DNA from: Planctomycetaceae bacterium
GTDB taxonomy: Bacteria > Planctomycetota > Planctomycetia > Pirellulales > Pirellulaceae
Reading direction: 5' to 3'
DNA length: 64,000 bases
NCBI GenBank assembly: GCA_007694185.1
Contig: RECD01000148.1
Location: 53,377 to 117,376 of the forward strand
Shown here piece by piece: positions 45,487 through 55,043 of the stretch; position 1 is the stretch's first letter, and each line of letters opens with the position of its first letter. The translations under genes were made by a program, and so were the position numbers. The notes below the pieces were generated by a model, which saw only the letters and a list, made by a program, of their open reading frames with translations, was not told where the DNA came from and ran no database searches.

Positions 45487-46122
45487 TCAGCCGGTGCCGG
45501 TCACAACCGCAGCCGAATCTTCGCTCGGGCTGCCAGGCTGGGGGTCGGAGTGACCGATCGCGGGGATCAGCCGCAGCATTTCCAGCAATGCCGTCGCGGC
45601 CTCTTCACCTTTGTTGCCCAGGTCGCCGCCTGTTCGAGCGGTGACTTGTTCCACGCTGTTGCACGTCAGCAGACCCAAGGCGATCGGTTTGAGGTGAGCG
45701 GAGCCGAGCCGCATCAGTTCCAGGCTGACCGCCCGGTTGATGTGCTGGTCATGAGAAGTTTCTCCACGAATCACGACGCCGATCGCGATCGCCCCGATCG
45801 TGCCGCGGTGCCCCAGGGCAGCTTGCACCGCAAGGGGCAACTCCCAGGCGCCAGGCACCCGCACGATGCGGATGCGATCAACGGCCATGCCGGCCTGGGT
45901 CAAGCTAGCGACGGCCGCTCGCAGCATCGAATCGCAAGCCGCTTGGTGGTATCGCGACGCGACCAACACGACCTCGCCCTCCGGCACCTCGCCGGAAGCG
46001 CCTGACCAAGATTCCCACAATTCCATCGTTCCGTCGGGGCCGGCAAAGCTGGAGGACTTGTCCGTCGAAACGCCGGGCGATCGGGTCGGGCCGGGAGGCG
46101 TGCTGGCGGATAGCGGCTTCAT
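45487..46122 (-). CDS. ribH: 6,7-dimethyl-8-ribityllumazine synthase
   Basis: RibH condenses the ribityl-uracil intermediate with 3,4-dihydroxy-2-butanone 4-phosphate in riboflavin synthesis. The 211-residue product has the conserved PGAWELP and [12 protein letters not shown] (the catalytic His region) and NKGEEAA near the end. About 50 extra, low-complexity residues precede the domain. The ATG overlaps the rho stop in an ATGA junction (46119-46122), so ribH is probably translated by coupling to rho. Confidence 0.96.
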   Translation of the reverse strand: MKPLSASTPPGPTRSPGVSTDKSSSFAGPDGTMELWESWSGASGEVPEGEVVLVASRYHQAACDSMLRAAVASLTQAGMAVDRIRIVRVPGAWELPLAVQAALGHRGTIGAIAIGVVIRGETSHDQHINRAVSLELMRLGSAHLKPIALGLLTCNSVEQVTARTGGDLGNKGEEAATALLEMLRLIPAIGHSDPQPGSPSEDSAAVVTGTG

Positions 46123-47636
46123 CGGGGGTCCTTCAGACTCATCAAGAACTCGGCGTTGAACTTGGTTTTGCGGAGCTGGGTCAGCAGCGACTGCATGGCA
46201 TCGATCGGAGACAATTCCGCCAATGCCGCGCGGAGCAGGCAGGTCCGGCGATACTCTTCTGGGTCCATCAGCATTTCTTCTCGCCGCGTGCCGCTACGGC
46301 TCAGGTCGATCGCGGGCCAAATCCGTCGATCGACGAGTGCCCGGTCGAGGACGATCTCCAAGTTGCCGGTCCCTTTGAACTCCTCGAAGATCACGTCGTC
46401 CAAGCGGCTGCCGGTGTCGACCAGCGCCGTGGCGATGATGGTCAGCGAGCCGCCCTCCTCGACCTTGCGGGCCGAGCCGAACAACGCCTTCGGTTTTTGT
46501 AGGGCACCAGCGTCCAAGCCGCCTGACAGCAACTTGCCGGTCGTCTCGCCGTCGCTGTTGTGAGCCCGGGCCAGTCGCGTGATCGAGTCGAGAAAGATGA
46601 CCGCGTCGACACCCGCCTCGACCATCCGCTTGGCCTTCTCGATCACCATCTGCGCGACTTGGATGTGACGCTGGGCGGGCTCGTCGAAGGTGCTGCTGAT
46701 CACCTCGCACTGCGGGCCGCGCACCTCGCGTTCCATGTCGGTCACTTCTTCCGGCCGTTCGTCGATCAGCAACACGAACACGTAGGCTGACGGGAAATTC
46801 TTCAAAACGGCACGGGCCATCTGCTGCATCAGCACCGTTTTGCCCGCTCGCGGCGGGCTGACGATCAATCCTCGCTGGCCGAACCCCAAAGGGACCAACA
46901 GATCGACGACCCGCGTGCTCATTTCATCCGACCGATGCTCCAGCACCAATCGCTGGTTGGGGTGCAACGGCGTCAATTCATCAAACGGCTTGACCCGCGA
47001 CCGCATCGTCGGTTCTTGTCGATTGATCGCCTCGACCCGCAACAGGGCGAAGTACCGCTCGTTCTCTTTCGGTGGCCGGATCTGACCGGCGACGTGACTG
47101 CCGGTCTGCAAGCCGAAGCGGCGAATTTGGCTCGGTGAGACGTAGATGTCGTCGGGACAAGACAAGTAGTGGTACTCGGCGCTTCGCAAGAATCCGAAAC
47201 CGTCAGGCAGGATTTCGAGCGTCCCCTCGCCATACATCAACCCGTTCGCCTTCATCCGCGATTTCAACACGGCGAAGATCAATTCCTGTTTGCCCATTCC
47301 CTCCAGATCAGCCAACGCCTCCTGCTCGCCCATCGCCAGCAGTTGCTCGTGCGACAATTGTTGAAGCGCCGCCAGATTCAGCGTCGGCTCGTCGGGCGAC
47401 GGGTTGGGAATCCCGACCCGCTGCCCCGACCGGTTGGCCTCACTGACGATCTCTTCGGGCAGCGACAGCGGATCGCGTTCGGCGTCCAGCTCACGAACTC
47501 GCTGATCGACCTCCGCATCCGGATGTCGGGCTTGGGGCGAGTTCCCAGGTGAAAATCGATTCGCCAGCGGTCGGCGACCACGCTGGTCGCGGGGACGGTA
47601 TTCGTCGCGAGCACGATAAGGTTGATCAGGTTGCAT
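46119..47636 (-). CDS. rho: Transcription termination factor Rho
   Basis: Rho is the hexameric RNA-dependent ATPase that ends transcription. The 505-residue protein has the RNA-binding cold-shock-like domain with DGFGFLRS, Walker A SPPRAGKT (Lys266), the [10 protein letters not shown] block, and the C-terminal arginine and R-loop regions. The first 85 or so residues are an Arg- and Pro-rich extension beyond the classical protein, similar to the insertions seen in several high-GC groups. It follows coaE after 193 bases and overlaps ribH by four. Confidence 0.97.
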   Translation of the reverse strand: MQPDQPYRARDEYRPRDQRGRRPLANRFSPGNSPQARHPDAEVDQRVRELDAERDPLSLPEEIVSEANRSGQRVGIPNPSPDEPTLNLAALQQLSHEQLLAMGEQEALADLEGMGKQELIFAVLKSRMKANGLMYGEGTLEILPDGFGFLRSAEYHYLSCPDDIYVSPSQIRRFGLQTGSHVAGQIRPPKENERYFALLRVEAINRQEPTMRSRVKPFDELTPLHPNQRLVLEHRSDEMSTRVVDLLVPLGFGQRGLIVSPPRAGKTVLMQQMARAVLKNFPSAYVFVLLIDERPEEVTDMEREVRGPQCEVISSTFDEPAQRHIQVAQMVIEKAKRMVEAGVDAVIFLDSITRLARAHNSDGETTGKLLSGGLDAGALQKPKALFGSARKVEEGGSLTIIATALVDTGSRLDDVIFEEFKGTGNLEIVLDRALVDRRIWPAIDLSRSGTRREEMLMDPEEYRRTCLLRAALAELSPIDAMQSLLTQLRKTKFNAEFLMSLKDPR

Positions 47637-47829
47637 GGATAAGCGGTGACGCTGGAGGGCACCGTCGCAAGGAGGACGGGCAGGGGTTGGGCAGGAAAAG
47701 GATGTCGGGCGGGGGCGGTGAACCCGTCCGCATAGGGCGAGCGATGGGAAAGGGTCAAACGTAGATTACGAAAAAGGATGTCTTGCAGTTCAGGAGTGCG
47801 GGCTGGCGGCAGCCGACGTGGTCAAGTCA

Positions 47830-48468
47830 TCAACTCGGTGCCGAATCGCCCGTAGCGGCGGTTGAAACCGGACCGATCGATGCTGACCACCACGCTTGGA
47901 TCTGGGAGTTCAGGTCTTCTAGCGACCCTCGATTGGGGATAATTCTCGTTGACAAGCGACGCTTTTCCGCCGTGGCCATCTGGCGGGCAATTCGACGGTC
48001 AAGTGTTGTCAAATCCCATCCGCGGTTCCTGGCGGACTCGACAACCAAAGACCGCGGCGTGTCTACAAACCAAACTTCGTCGCACCAAACGTCCCAACCG
48101 CCTTCGAATAGTAGGGGGATGTCGAGTAACACAGCGGGCCGACTTTCCGCCCAAGCCAACTCGACCTGGCGGGCGATCTCGGCCCGGGTTTCGGGATGGA
48201 TGATCGATTCAAGACATCTTAGCGCGATCTGCGCCGATTCGTCATCCCCGAAAACGATTTCGCCCAAACGTGGGCGGTCGATTTTCCCATCGGGACCCAG
48301 GACGGCGGCCCCGAATTGCCTTAAGACCCGGTCGATCACCGCGGGCCATTCTAAGACACCTTGCGCGATCGCGTCGGCGTCGACCCGAGCGGCCCCCAAC
48401 CGCTCCAGCTTTTTTGCTACGGTCGACTTTCCGCCCGCGGGCAGTCCGCACACGCCGATGACGACCAT
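47830..48468 (-). CDS. coaE: Dephospho-CoA kinase
   Basis: CoaE makes coenzyme A by phosphorylating dephospho-CoA. The 212-residue kinase has the P-loop GLPAGGKST at residues 8-16, the DADAIAQGVL motif and the LLDIPLLFEGG block. Length is usual. It begins 16 bases after the zinc-ribbon gene stop on the same strand and is separated from rho by 193 bases that may hold the rho promoter; no clear boxes were found there. Confidence 0.95.
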   Translation of the reverse strand: MVVIGVCGLPAGGKSTVAKKLERLGAARVDADAIAQGVLEWPAVIDRVLRQFGAAVLGPDGKIDRPRLGEIVFGDDESAQIALRCLESIIHPETRAEIARQVELAWAESRPAVLLDIPLLFEGGWDVWCDEVWFVDTPRSLVVESARNRGWDLTTLDRRIARQMATAEKRRLSTRIIPNRGSLEDLNSQIQAWWSASIGPVSTAATGDSAPS

Positions 48469-48484
48469 CCGGAGCGGCCCTCCA

Positions 48485-49213
48485 TCAGTCGGCTTTCTGT
48501 TGGTACAAAAAGGCGTTGCAGTTCGGGCAACGAACCAGTTGGGACAACATCAAGCGGTTGATCAATTGGGTGGTGAGCACCTGGTAGCAGCCGCCACAGG
48601 TTTCCCCGTCGACAGCCGCGAAGGCGTCCTCGCCACGGGCGGCGATCAGCCGCGTGTAATCACCGCGGGCCGCAGCTGGCAAAAGCTGTTCGGCTTCCTG
48701 GCGTTCGGCTTCGACCCTCGCGAGGTCCTCTTGGGCGACGGCGACTTCCGCCCGCGCGGTCTCGACCAGCCGTTCGTGCTCGACCAGCCGTTCGTCGAGT
48801 TCTCGATGGCGGTCCGTGCGATCCGATTCGACTTGGTCAATCCGTTCCAGCAGTTCGAGGATCTCGTCGCTCAGCACGGCATTGGCTTGCTCGTCCGCGG
48901 CGATCTGTTCCTTCAATAGGTCGTATTCGCGGTTGCTGGCCGCTTGGTTGAGTCTGCCCCGGACGACCTCGACCCGGTCCTCACGTTCCCGCAACTGCAG
49001 CTGCTTCTGATCGGCCGCCAGCTTGGTTCGTTTGACGGCATCCGTGACGTCGGCGATCGCTTGGCGACCCTTTTGCAAAATCGCCTCGCCCGCAGCGATC
49101 CGCCGGGGCCCCCGCGCGATCCGGTCATGAATGTCGCTGAGTTGGCGATGGATCCGATGCAAACGTCGCAACAAATCGGCCGCGATTTCGATTGACGGTT
49201 CGGTCTTGGCCAT
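48485..49213 (-). CDS. Coiled-coil protein with C-terminal zinc ribbon (C4-type, DUF164-like)
   Basis: I chose the ATG at 49213, giving 242 residues; the frame continues upstream to 49429 but that part overlaps the YgfZ gene and looks non-coding. Residues 10-190 are long, charged, heptad-like helices. The C terminus has four cysteines, 206, 209, 229 and 232, in CGGC and CPNC pairs, a zinc ribbon. Proteins of this design bind nucleic acids or secretion components in other bacteria; here the function is unknown. It sits between ygfZ and coaE. Confidence 0.87.
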   Translation of the reverse strand: MAKTEPSIEIAADLLRRLHRIHRQLSDIHDRIARGPRRIAAGEAILQKGRQAIADVTDAVKRTKLAADQKQLQLREREDRVEVVRGRLNQAASNREYDLLKEQIAADEQANAVLSDEILELLERIDQVESDRTDRHRELDERLVEHERLVETARAEVAVAQEDLARVEAERQEAEQLLPAAARGDYTRLIAARGEDAFAAVDGETCGGCYQVLTTQLINRLMLSQLVRCPNCNAFLYQQKAD

Positions 49214-49283
49214 GGCGGGATTTACGATTGTCTTTGGCAGATATCCGAGCGAGGCTAAAGAATCGGCCGTCGGCTCGGTCACG

Positions 49284-50273
49284 TCAACCCAGGCGTAGCG
49301 GTCCCGGCAGGACAACGGCGCGAGCCGCAGGGACCCCCTCCACTTCCCAGGTGGCTTCCGCTCCCGCGTCGAAATGGCTCCGCCGAGCAAAACCGAGGGC
49401 TTCCCAAGTCCCCGGCGACTCCCCCGCATTGATGGTCGTCAAGCGGCCGACGATGCGGTCATCGGCTCGCAATTCGGTTCCCACCGGCGGTTGTGGCGCC
49501 GCTTCGATCTGCCAGCGGACGAGTTTCTTCTGGACCTGACCCAACGCATCCAACCGGGCAACCGTCTCCTGCCCGAGGTAGCAACCTTTGGTGAACGAAA
49601 TCGCTAGGGCGTCGCGATCCGCCTCTTGAGGAAGGTTGCGGTCGTCCAGGTCGATGCCGTACCAGGGGAATCGGTTGGTGACGCGTTCTCGATGAAAAAC
49701 GACCGGGTCGTCCGACCAATCGACGGCCGAGCCGGCCGGTGCCCATTCGCGAACGGCTTCTGCGGGGCCCGCCAACAACAGGGGTGTCGAGGCTGTCCAC
49801 GGAACCCGGTAAGCCAAAACTTGCTCGGCCATTTCCGAACCACTCGGGTTCGGCCAGGCCGGGGTGGGGGCCAGTGGCCGCCAGACGAGCTTGACATGCT
49901 CGGCTGCTGATACCAGCGGCTCTGGGTCGACGACCGTGGCGACCTGGCAGAGCGTTTCCGCATCGACGAGCACGCCCAACCACTCCCCGCTCCGGTCCTG
50001 ACAGCGAACGTCCTCGCGGATCGTGTAGCGATCGACGTGGGAGGCGATCTGTTCCGCTTGTCCCGCTGCACCGATCAGACGCAGCCGATCGCCGAAGACA
50101 AACACGCAAACGTGCCCAAGTGTCCGCCCCCGAACGTCGGTCACGAACGCTTCCACACCCTCGCCCGAGACGAGGTTCAGGATCGCGGCGGAGCAGAGGT
50201 TGTTGAGGATTTTGGCAGCATCGGTTCCGATCAGGTCGAGGACGGTCAATGGTGGCAGTCGGGTAAAACCCAT
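49284..50273 (-). CDS. ygfZ: YgfZ/GcvT-like folate-binding protein
   Basis: YgfZ family proteins support iron-sulfur enzyme assembly or repair, using folate. The 329-residue product has the GcvT fold and the diagnostic KGCYLGQE motif near residue 230. The ATG at 50273 directly follows an in-frame TTG, and I prefer the ATG. It is first in the minus-strand run ygfZ, zinc-ribbon protein, coaE, rho, ribH. It is divergent from the DUF1559 gene. Confidence 0.9.
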   Translation of the reverse strand: MGFTRLPPLTVLDLIGTDAAKILNNLCSAAILNLVSGEGVEAFVTDVRGRTLGHVCVFVFGDRLRLIGAAGQAEQIASHVDRYTIREDVRCQDRSGEWLGVLVDAETLCQVATVVDPEPLVSAAEHVKLVWRPLAPTPAWPNPSGSEMAEQVLAYRVPWTASTPLLLAGPAEAVREWAPAGSAVDWSDDPVVFHRERVTNRFPWYGIDLDDRNLPQEADRDALAISFTKGCYLGQETVARLDALGQVQKKLVRWQIEAAPQPPVGTELRADDRIVGRLTTINAGESPGTWEALGFARRSHFDAGAEATWEVEGVPAARAVVLPGPLRLG

Positions 50274-50379
50274 CAAAAAATCCAGTTGTGCGTTCGGGAA
50301 CCACCGCGCAAACGGCCGAATCTTGCCCTCATCGGCACCGATGGTCAGGAAAATAGAGGCAATCGCCCGGCAGATCTGC

Positions 50380-50408
50380 TAGACTTGTCAAACGACGTCG
50401 TGGATAAT
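50380..50408 (+). promoter_or_regulatory. Candidate promoter for the DUF1559 gene
   Basis: TAGACT (50380-50385) and GATAAT (50403-50408) are 17 bases apart, matching housekeeping consensus at four and five of six positions. It would give a leader of about 85 bases before the ATG at 50500. Confidence 0.4.
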
Positions 50409-50499
50409 GTCAGCCTGAGAAGCTGTCATGCCGGAGGCGTCCGACCGGGTAACTTCCCAGTTCAACTCGTCAACCAAAAGAATATCGGAGCGGTGTGTC

Positions 50500-51624
50500 A
50501 TGGCAAGATCTTTCGGCCCGCGAGCCTTCCAGCACCAGCCGGATCGCCAGGGTTTTACCTTGGTCGAGCTGTTGGTCGTGATCGGCATCATCGGCATCCT
50601 GATGGGTTTGCTGATCCCCGCGGTCAACGCGGCTCGTGAGGCGGCACGTCGCAACCAGTGTACTTCCCAGATCAACAACCTTGCGAAAGGCGCGATCCAG
50701 GAAGAGATGGCCAAGCGGGAGTACCCCGGTTGGATCAAGAGCTTCGGGATGTTCTCGGGCGGTTTCGACCCGAGTGATTCGGATTCCCAAAACAACACCT
50801 ACGCGGCGCACACGAAGGTCGGCGGTTGGCCGATCGCGTTGCTCCCTTACCTCGAAGCGCAACCGACGTTCGAAATCTGGACCCAAGACAAGTACCCAGT
50901 CATCGTCAACCGTGGGGGAACGGTGCAGTACACCAAGAGCGCCGCACCGAACTTGCCGATCATGCGGTGCCCCAGCAGCATCACGCTGGAAAGTGCTTCC
51001 GGCAAGAACAGCTACATCGCCAACGCCGGGATGAGCCACGCGGGGGCTCCGGCCAACGTATCGTTCGAGCAGACGATGAGCCGCAGCAATGGCGTTTTCA
51101 ACTCCAAGGTCGGGGAAGTGGGGCCGGCTGTGCGTGCCGACGACCTGAAGGATGGCCTCGGGAACACCGTGCTGTTTTCGGAAAGCCTGCAGGCACAGCC
51201 TTGGCACCAAGTTCTGCCGGGGGGTGAAGGCCCGTCGATCGCCGCCTTAGCCGACATCAACGCCGCAGTCAGCGGCGGTTTGCATCGGATGGCACGATTC
51301 CCGCAAGGCATGGTCTGGCACTTCCGCGACGAGCGTCCGATCAACGGTGTCACCATCGCCGCTCCCGATCCCGTCATGAAGATCAACGGCTCCATCGGCA
51401 CGGTCGACATCTTCGGTCTGATGATGACCGACGCCAACGCGCCCTCGGTTGCCCGCCCTTCGTCCGCGCACAACAGTGGCGTCAACATGGGCTTCGCCGA
51501 CGGGTCGAGCCGATTCGTTTCGGACTCGATCGATTATCGCGTGTACCAAGCGTTGATGACGCCGCGGGGCAAGAGCAGCAACGTTCCGTTTGCGGAATTC
51601 GTGCTCGATTCCAGTTCGTTCTGA
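50500..51624 (+). CDS. DUF1559 protein with type IV pilin-like N terminus
   Basis: I chose the ATG at 50500 (374 residues) because GGAG lies nine bases upstream and the prepilin leader starts there. The N terminus has a prepilin cleavage site, Gly18 before Phe19, with Glu23 at position +5, then a 20-residue hydrophobic helix (TLVELLVVIGIIG). The rest is the DUF1559 domain, ending with the H-N-S-G-x-N-x-G-F-A-D-G-S motif. Such proteins occur in many copies in planctomycetes and are thought to be pseudopilin-like extracellular proteins; function is unproven. A strong terminator follows. Confidence 0.94.
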   Translation: MARSFGPRAFQHQPDRQGFTLVELLVVIGIIGILMGLLIPAVNAAREAARRNQCTSQINNLAKGAIQEEMAKREYPGWIKSFGMFSGGFDPSDSDSQNNTYAAHTKVGGWPIALLPYLEAQPTFEIWTQDKYPVIVNRGGTVQYTKSAAPNLPIMRCPSSITLESASGKNSYIANAGMSHAGAPANVSFEQTMSRSNGVFNSKVGEVGPAVRADDLKDGLGNTVLFSESLQAQPWHQVLPGGEGPSIAALADINAAVSGGLHRMARFPQGMVWHFRDERPINGVTIAAPDPVMKINGSIGTVDIFGLMMTDANAPSVARPSSAHNSGVNMGFADGSSRFVSDSIDYRVYQALMTPRGKSSNVPFAEFVLDSSSF

Positions 51625-51674
51625 GCGGCGGGCGGATCATCCGAGCCACCGGGTCGCAATTCGAAAACCAATCG

Positions 51675-51705
51675 ACCGAGATCGTCGCGAGACGATCTCG
51701 GTTTT
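51675..51705 (+). terminator. Strong intrinsic terminator after DUF1559
   Basis: ACCGAGATCGTC (51675-51686) pairs over 12 bp with 51691-51702 around a GCGA tetraloop, followed by TTT and a C. It ends 81 bases after the DUF1559 stop. It is the best formed terminator in the window. Confidence 0.9.
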
Positions 51706-51819
51706 TCGTTGGTTGACCTGCCAGCCGTTTGTTGGTTTGCTGGGGCTTCGTGAAGCAAATCCGACGAGCGAACCGCAGGTTGTTTTGCCATCTCCCCCGT
51801 CTCGTTCATTGTCAACGCC

Positions 51820-51912
51820 ATGATTTCCGTTGCGATCGCCTTGGGAACGCTGCTGCTCGTCCTGCCGGTCAGCGGTCTGTTATGGTTTTGGTTCGTGCGG
51901 TCTCAAGATTGA
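51820..51912 (+). CDS. Possible 30-residue single-pass membrane peptide
   Basis: An ATG-to-TGA frame encodes 30 residues beginning MISVAIALG, almost wholly one hydrophobic helix (ALGTLLLVLPVSGLLWFWFV) with a polar RSQD end. This is what a small membrane peptide looks like. No ribosome-binding site is obvious and chance cannot be excluded. It lies between the DUF1559 terminator and the uridylyltransferase gene, in a 403-base gap where nothing else was seen. Confidence 0.3.
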   Translation: MISVAIALGTLLLVLPVSGLLWFWFVRSQD

Positions 51913-52027
51913 CGCTTCGCCGGGCACCGGGCTTTTCAGAGTAATCGGCTTGGCATGATCGTCTCGAGGCCCGCGGATCACCCGCCTTTTTCCGTCAACT
52001 TCCGGCCGAGAAATCGGCCGTTGCAAC

Positions 52028-53449
52028 ATGTCTGATCATCCCCATTTCGCCGATCTCCCCAGCCCGCTCGTCAGTAAATTGCACGCGTTTGGCCAAGAGC
52101 AGGTGTTGCGGTTTTGGCAAGAACTCGATGCGGAACGACGCAGTCATCTGGCCCGACAACTGGAAGCGATCGATCTGGAACTGATCGCCAAACTCGTGTC
52201 GGGCAACGAAGCGAAACCGGATTACGCGGCTTTGGCAGCGCGAGCCACGGCACCGCCAGCCGTCCGTCGCGACGGCACGGGGGCCGCCTGGAGTCCGGCC
52301 GACGCGCGGGAAGCCGGCCTGCGAGCGATCCGGCAGGGACGGGTCGCGGCGGTGATCGTGGCCGGTGGACAAGGGACCCGGCTAGGCTTCGATTTGCCCA
52401 AAGGGCTATTTCCGATCGGCCCGCTCTCCGATCGAACCCTGTTCCAATGTTTTGCGGACAGGCTGATCGCGATGCGAGAGCACTACGGGGTTGCGATCCC
52501 GTTGTACGTGATGACCAGTCCGCTGACCCACGACCAAACGGTTGGCTATTGGGCGGAAAACGACTTTCTTGGACTGCCGAAAGAGGATGTCATCCTGTTT
52601 TGCCAGGGGACGATGCCCGCGGTCGACGCCGAAACCGGAAAACTTCTGATGTCGGACAAGGACTCGCTCTGCTTGAGCCCCGATGGTCATGGCGGAACGA
52701 TCAAAGCGCTCGATTCGGCCGGCTGCTTCGAAGACGCGACCCGCCGGGGTGTCGATCTGTTTTCCTACATCCAAGTCGACAACCCGCTGGCCGCGTTGTG
52801 CGACCCGGACCTGATCGGCCACCATCTGATGGCGGGCAGCGAGATGACGACTCAGGTCGTTCGCAAACGCTACGCCGAGGAGAAGGTCGGCAACGTGGTC
52901 ATGATCGACGGGTCAGTCCGGATCATCGAATACAGCGACCTGCCGGCGGCTGCGGCTGAGCGTCGCAATGAGTCGGGTGAATTGAGTTTGTGGGCAGGCA
53001 ACATCGCCGTCCACGTCTTCGACCTGGCGTTCCTGCGGCGGGCCGTCGCCTCGTCCGACGCGCTGCCGTTCCATCACGCCTCGAAGGTCACCCCGTACCT
53101 GAATGACGAGGGCGAAATCGTCCAGCCTGCGGAACCCAATTCGATCAAGTTCGAACGTTTTATCTTTGATCTGCTCCCTTGGGCAGAGAACGCGTTCGTG
53201 GTCGAAGCGGACCCCGGCAAAGCTTTCGCGCCGGTCAAGAACGCCGATGGCGCAGCGAATGACACCCCGGAACTGGCTCGCCAAGCCATGGTACAACTCG
53301 ACCGTCAGCGTCTTCAGGCGGCCGGGGTGAAGGTCGCGGCAGAAGTTCGGGTCGAGATCAACCCACGGTTCGCTTTCACGGACGAGCAATTGGCGGCGAA
53401 GGTTACCGCAGGCGAAACGGTCACGTCCGATCGTTATTTCGGACCGTGA
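52028..53449 (+). CDS. UDP-sugar pyrophosphorylase, eukaryote-like UAP1/UDPGP type
   Basis: The 473-residue enzyme belongs to the UDPGP nucleotidyltransferase family typical of eukaryotes, unlike the common bacterial GalU or GlmU. The nucleotide-binding loop AGGQGTRLG is near residue 112, followed by PKGLFPIG, a DGHGG motif and an IQVDNPLA segment for metal and sugar binding. It would make UDP-N-acetylglucosamine or UDP-glucose from UTP and sugar phosphate for envelope polymers. Which sugar is used cannot be read from sequence. It ends at a convergent gap before the HtrA gene. Confidence 0.88.
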   Translation: MSDHPHFADLPSPLVSKLHAFGQEQVLRFWQELDAERRSHLARQLEAIDLELIAKLVSGNEAKPDYAALAARATAPPAVRRDGTGAAWSPADAREAGLRAIRQGRVAAVIVAGGQGTRLGFDLPKGLFPIGPLSDRTLFQCFADRLIAMREHYGVAIPLYVMTSPLTHDQTVGYWAENDFLGLPKEDVILFCQGTMPAVDAETGKLLMSDKDSLCLSPDGHGGTIKALDSAGCFEDATRRGVDLFSYIQVDNPLAALCDPDLIGHHLMAGSEMTTQVVRKRYAEEKVGNVVMIDGSVRIIEYSDLPAAAAERRNESGELSLWAGNIAVHVFDLAFLRRAVASSDALPFHHASKVTPYLNDEGEIVQPAEPNSIKFERFIFDLLPWAENAFVVEADPGKAFAPVKNADGAANDTPELARQAMVQLDRQRLQAAGVKVAAEVRVEINPRFAFTDEQLAAKVTAGETVTSDRYFGP

Positions 53450-53507
53450 TGACCTGATGATCGCGACGCTCGAGTCCCGGCTGGGTCGGCGAAACACCCT
53501 TGCGGAT

Positions 53508-53573
53508 GGGGTTCGCCCCGGGACGCGAGCGTGCGAGCATCGTGGTAAGGGCCCGAGGCATCGGGGCCCCTAC
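53508..53573. terminator. GC-rich hairpins between convergent genes
   Basis: In the 136-base gap, GGGG-TTCG-CCCC (53508-53519) forms a tetraloop hairpin, and 53545-53573 folds into a stem of about 12 bp with one bulge, GTAAGGGCCCGA against TCGGGGCCCCTAC. Either could stop both transcripts. The composition also resembles dispersed repeats. Confidence 0.5.
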
Positions 53574-53585
53574 GTTCGAACAGAC

Positions 53586-55043
53586 TTACCGCCGGCGAAG
53601 CGAAGGGCTTTCCGCCATTCGCAGGGTGCCCCACATCGGCTGGTCGCTGCGGATGATCACAAACTTGCCCTGCAGTTGGTCCTGTTCGGACGCCTTCTGG
53701 ATGATCCCGTGCAGTTCGGGAATCGACGCGGTCGACCATCCGTGCAAGCCGATCAGCACATCATCGACTTTAATCCCGTACGTTTCTGCCGGTGAGCCGT
53801 TGCGAACTTCGGTGACGTACAGGCCGCCTCGATAGTTCTGCTTGACCCGAGCGTTGATCTTCTGCATGGCGGTTCGCGGAACCGGTTCTAAACGCACGCC
53901 GATCACCTGCCAGGCGAGCATTTGGGCATCGTCGCTCGCCTTGGCGGGCCTGGAAGTGGTGACCGCCATCGAAACGTCGTTCCCGTCGCGTTGGACCACC
54001 ATCGGCAAGGTTTGCCCCGGTTCGGTTTCGATCAGGGCCAATCCGAAATCCAACAGATCGTCGATCGGTCGTCCATCGACTTCGACGATTCGGTCACCTG
54101 GCAAGAAGCCGCTGCGACTCGCGTTGCCTTGGGTCGACGCCTCGCGAATGACCGCGCCGTCACCGCGGCGAGCGCCGCCCTCGACCGACAGCCCCAAACC
54201 GAGGCGGTCCTCGTTATGGTCGGCGATCATCCGGTTGACGATGTCGATCGCCTGATCGATCGGAATGGCGAAGGCGATCTGCTGCGCACCGACGCGCACC
54301 GCTACGTTGACGCCGATGATTTCGCCGTCGATGTTCAACAAGGGCCCCCCCGAGTTGCCGGGGTTGATCCCGGCACTCGTTTGAATCAGGTCGCGGTACT
54401 CCTGCGACTCGTTGACCGGCACATCGCGGTGCAGTGCGGAGATGATCCCCTCGGTCGCGGTGTGAACGTAGCCGAACGCGTTGCCGATCGCGATCACCGG
54501 TTCGCCGACCATCAGATCGCCGCTGGTCCCCCGTGGGATGACGTCCATCAGTCGCTCGGTCTTCACCTTCAGCAAAGCGAGGTCGCTCCGCACGTCCGTG
54601 GCGATCACGTCCGCGGTGGTTTCGGTCCCATCCGCCAACGTGATGCGGACTTCGGCGACGTCTTCGACGACGTGGTAATTCGTCACGACGTAGCCACGCG
54701 GGTCGATCACGACGCCGGTGCCCATGCCGTTGACTTGCCGCCCCGCCTCGCCGCCCATGACCGCCGCGACCGTCGGCCGGACGAGCTTTTGGCCGTGGAT
54801 GTTGACGACCGCGTTGCTGCAACGGCGGATCGCCATCACCACCGGGGTTTCGCGGCGGTTCGGTTGCCGATGGGCTTCCTCCGCCCAGCCGCCCGAGATC
54901 GTCGCCGACGTCGCTAACCCGGCGAGCAGCATGGCTCGCAGGCGTGACCGCCAACGTCGCGTCCCCGACCGGCGAACGGAAACGGGGCGAGCGTCCACGG
55001 ACCGCTCCGATTTCGACCGAGGAATCGCAATGAAGCTTTGCAT
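53586..55043 (-). CDS. HtrA/DegP-type periplasmic serine protease
   Basis: I chose the ATG at 55043 (485 residues), preceded by GGGG; the frame continues to 55187 but without a better signal. Residues 35-60 form an Arg-rich then hydrophobic export signal (AMLLAGLATSA). The trypsin-like domain has the triad His124 (TNYHVVED), Asp154 (RSDLALLK) and Ser231 (NPGNSGGP), all intact. Two PDZ domains follow, near 310-395 and 405-485. Expected role: quality control of envelope proteins. It is divergent from the MoxR gene. Confidence 0.93.
   Translation of the reverse strand: MQSFIAIPRSKSERSVDARPVSVRRSGTRRWRSRLRAMLLAGLATSATISGGWAEEAHRQPNRRETPVVMAIRRCSNAVVNIHGQKLVRPTVAAVMGGEAGRQVNGMGTGVVIDPRGYVVTNYHVVEDVAEVRITLADGTETTADVIATDVRSDLALLKVKTERLMDVIPRGTSGDLMVGEPVIAIGNAFGYVHTATEGIISALHRDVPVNESQEYRDLIQTSAGINPGNSGGPLLNIDGEIIGVNVAVRVGAQQIAFAIPIDQAIDIVNRMIADHNEDRLGLGLSVEGGARRGDGAVIREASTQGNASRSGFLPGDRIVEVDGRPIDDLLDFGLALIETEPGQTLPMVVQRDGNDVSMAVTTSRPAKASDDAQMLAWQVIGVRLEPVPRTAMQKINARVKQNYRGGLYVTEVRNGSPAETYGIKVDDVLIGLHGWSTASIPELHGIIQKASEQDQLQGKFVIIRSDQPMWGTLRMAESPSLRRR

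Noticed and set aside
45487..47636. An FMN riboswitch upstream of ribH or ribF
   Set aside because: ribH overlaps rho, leaving no leader, and the sequence before ribF shows none of the conserved FMN aptamer blocks.
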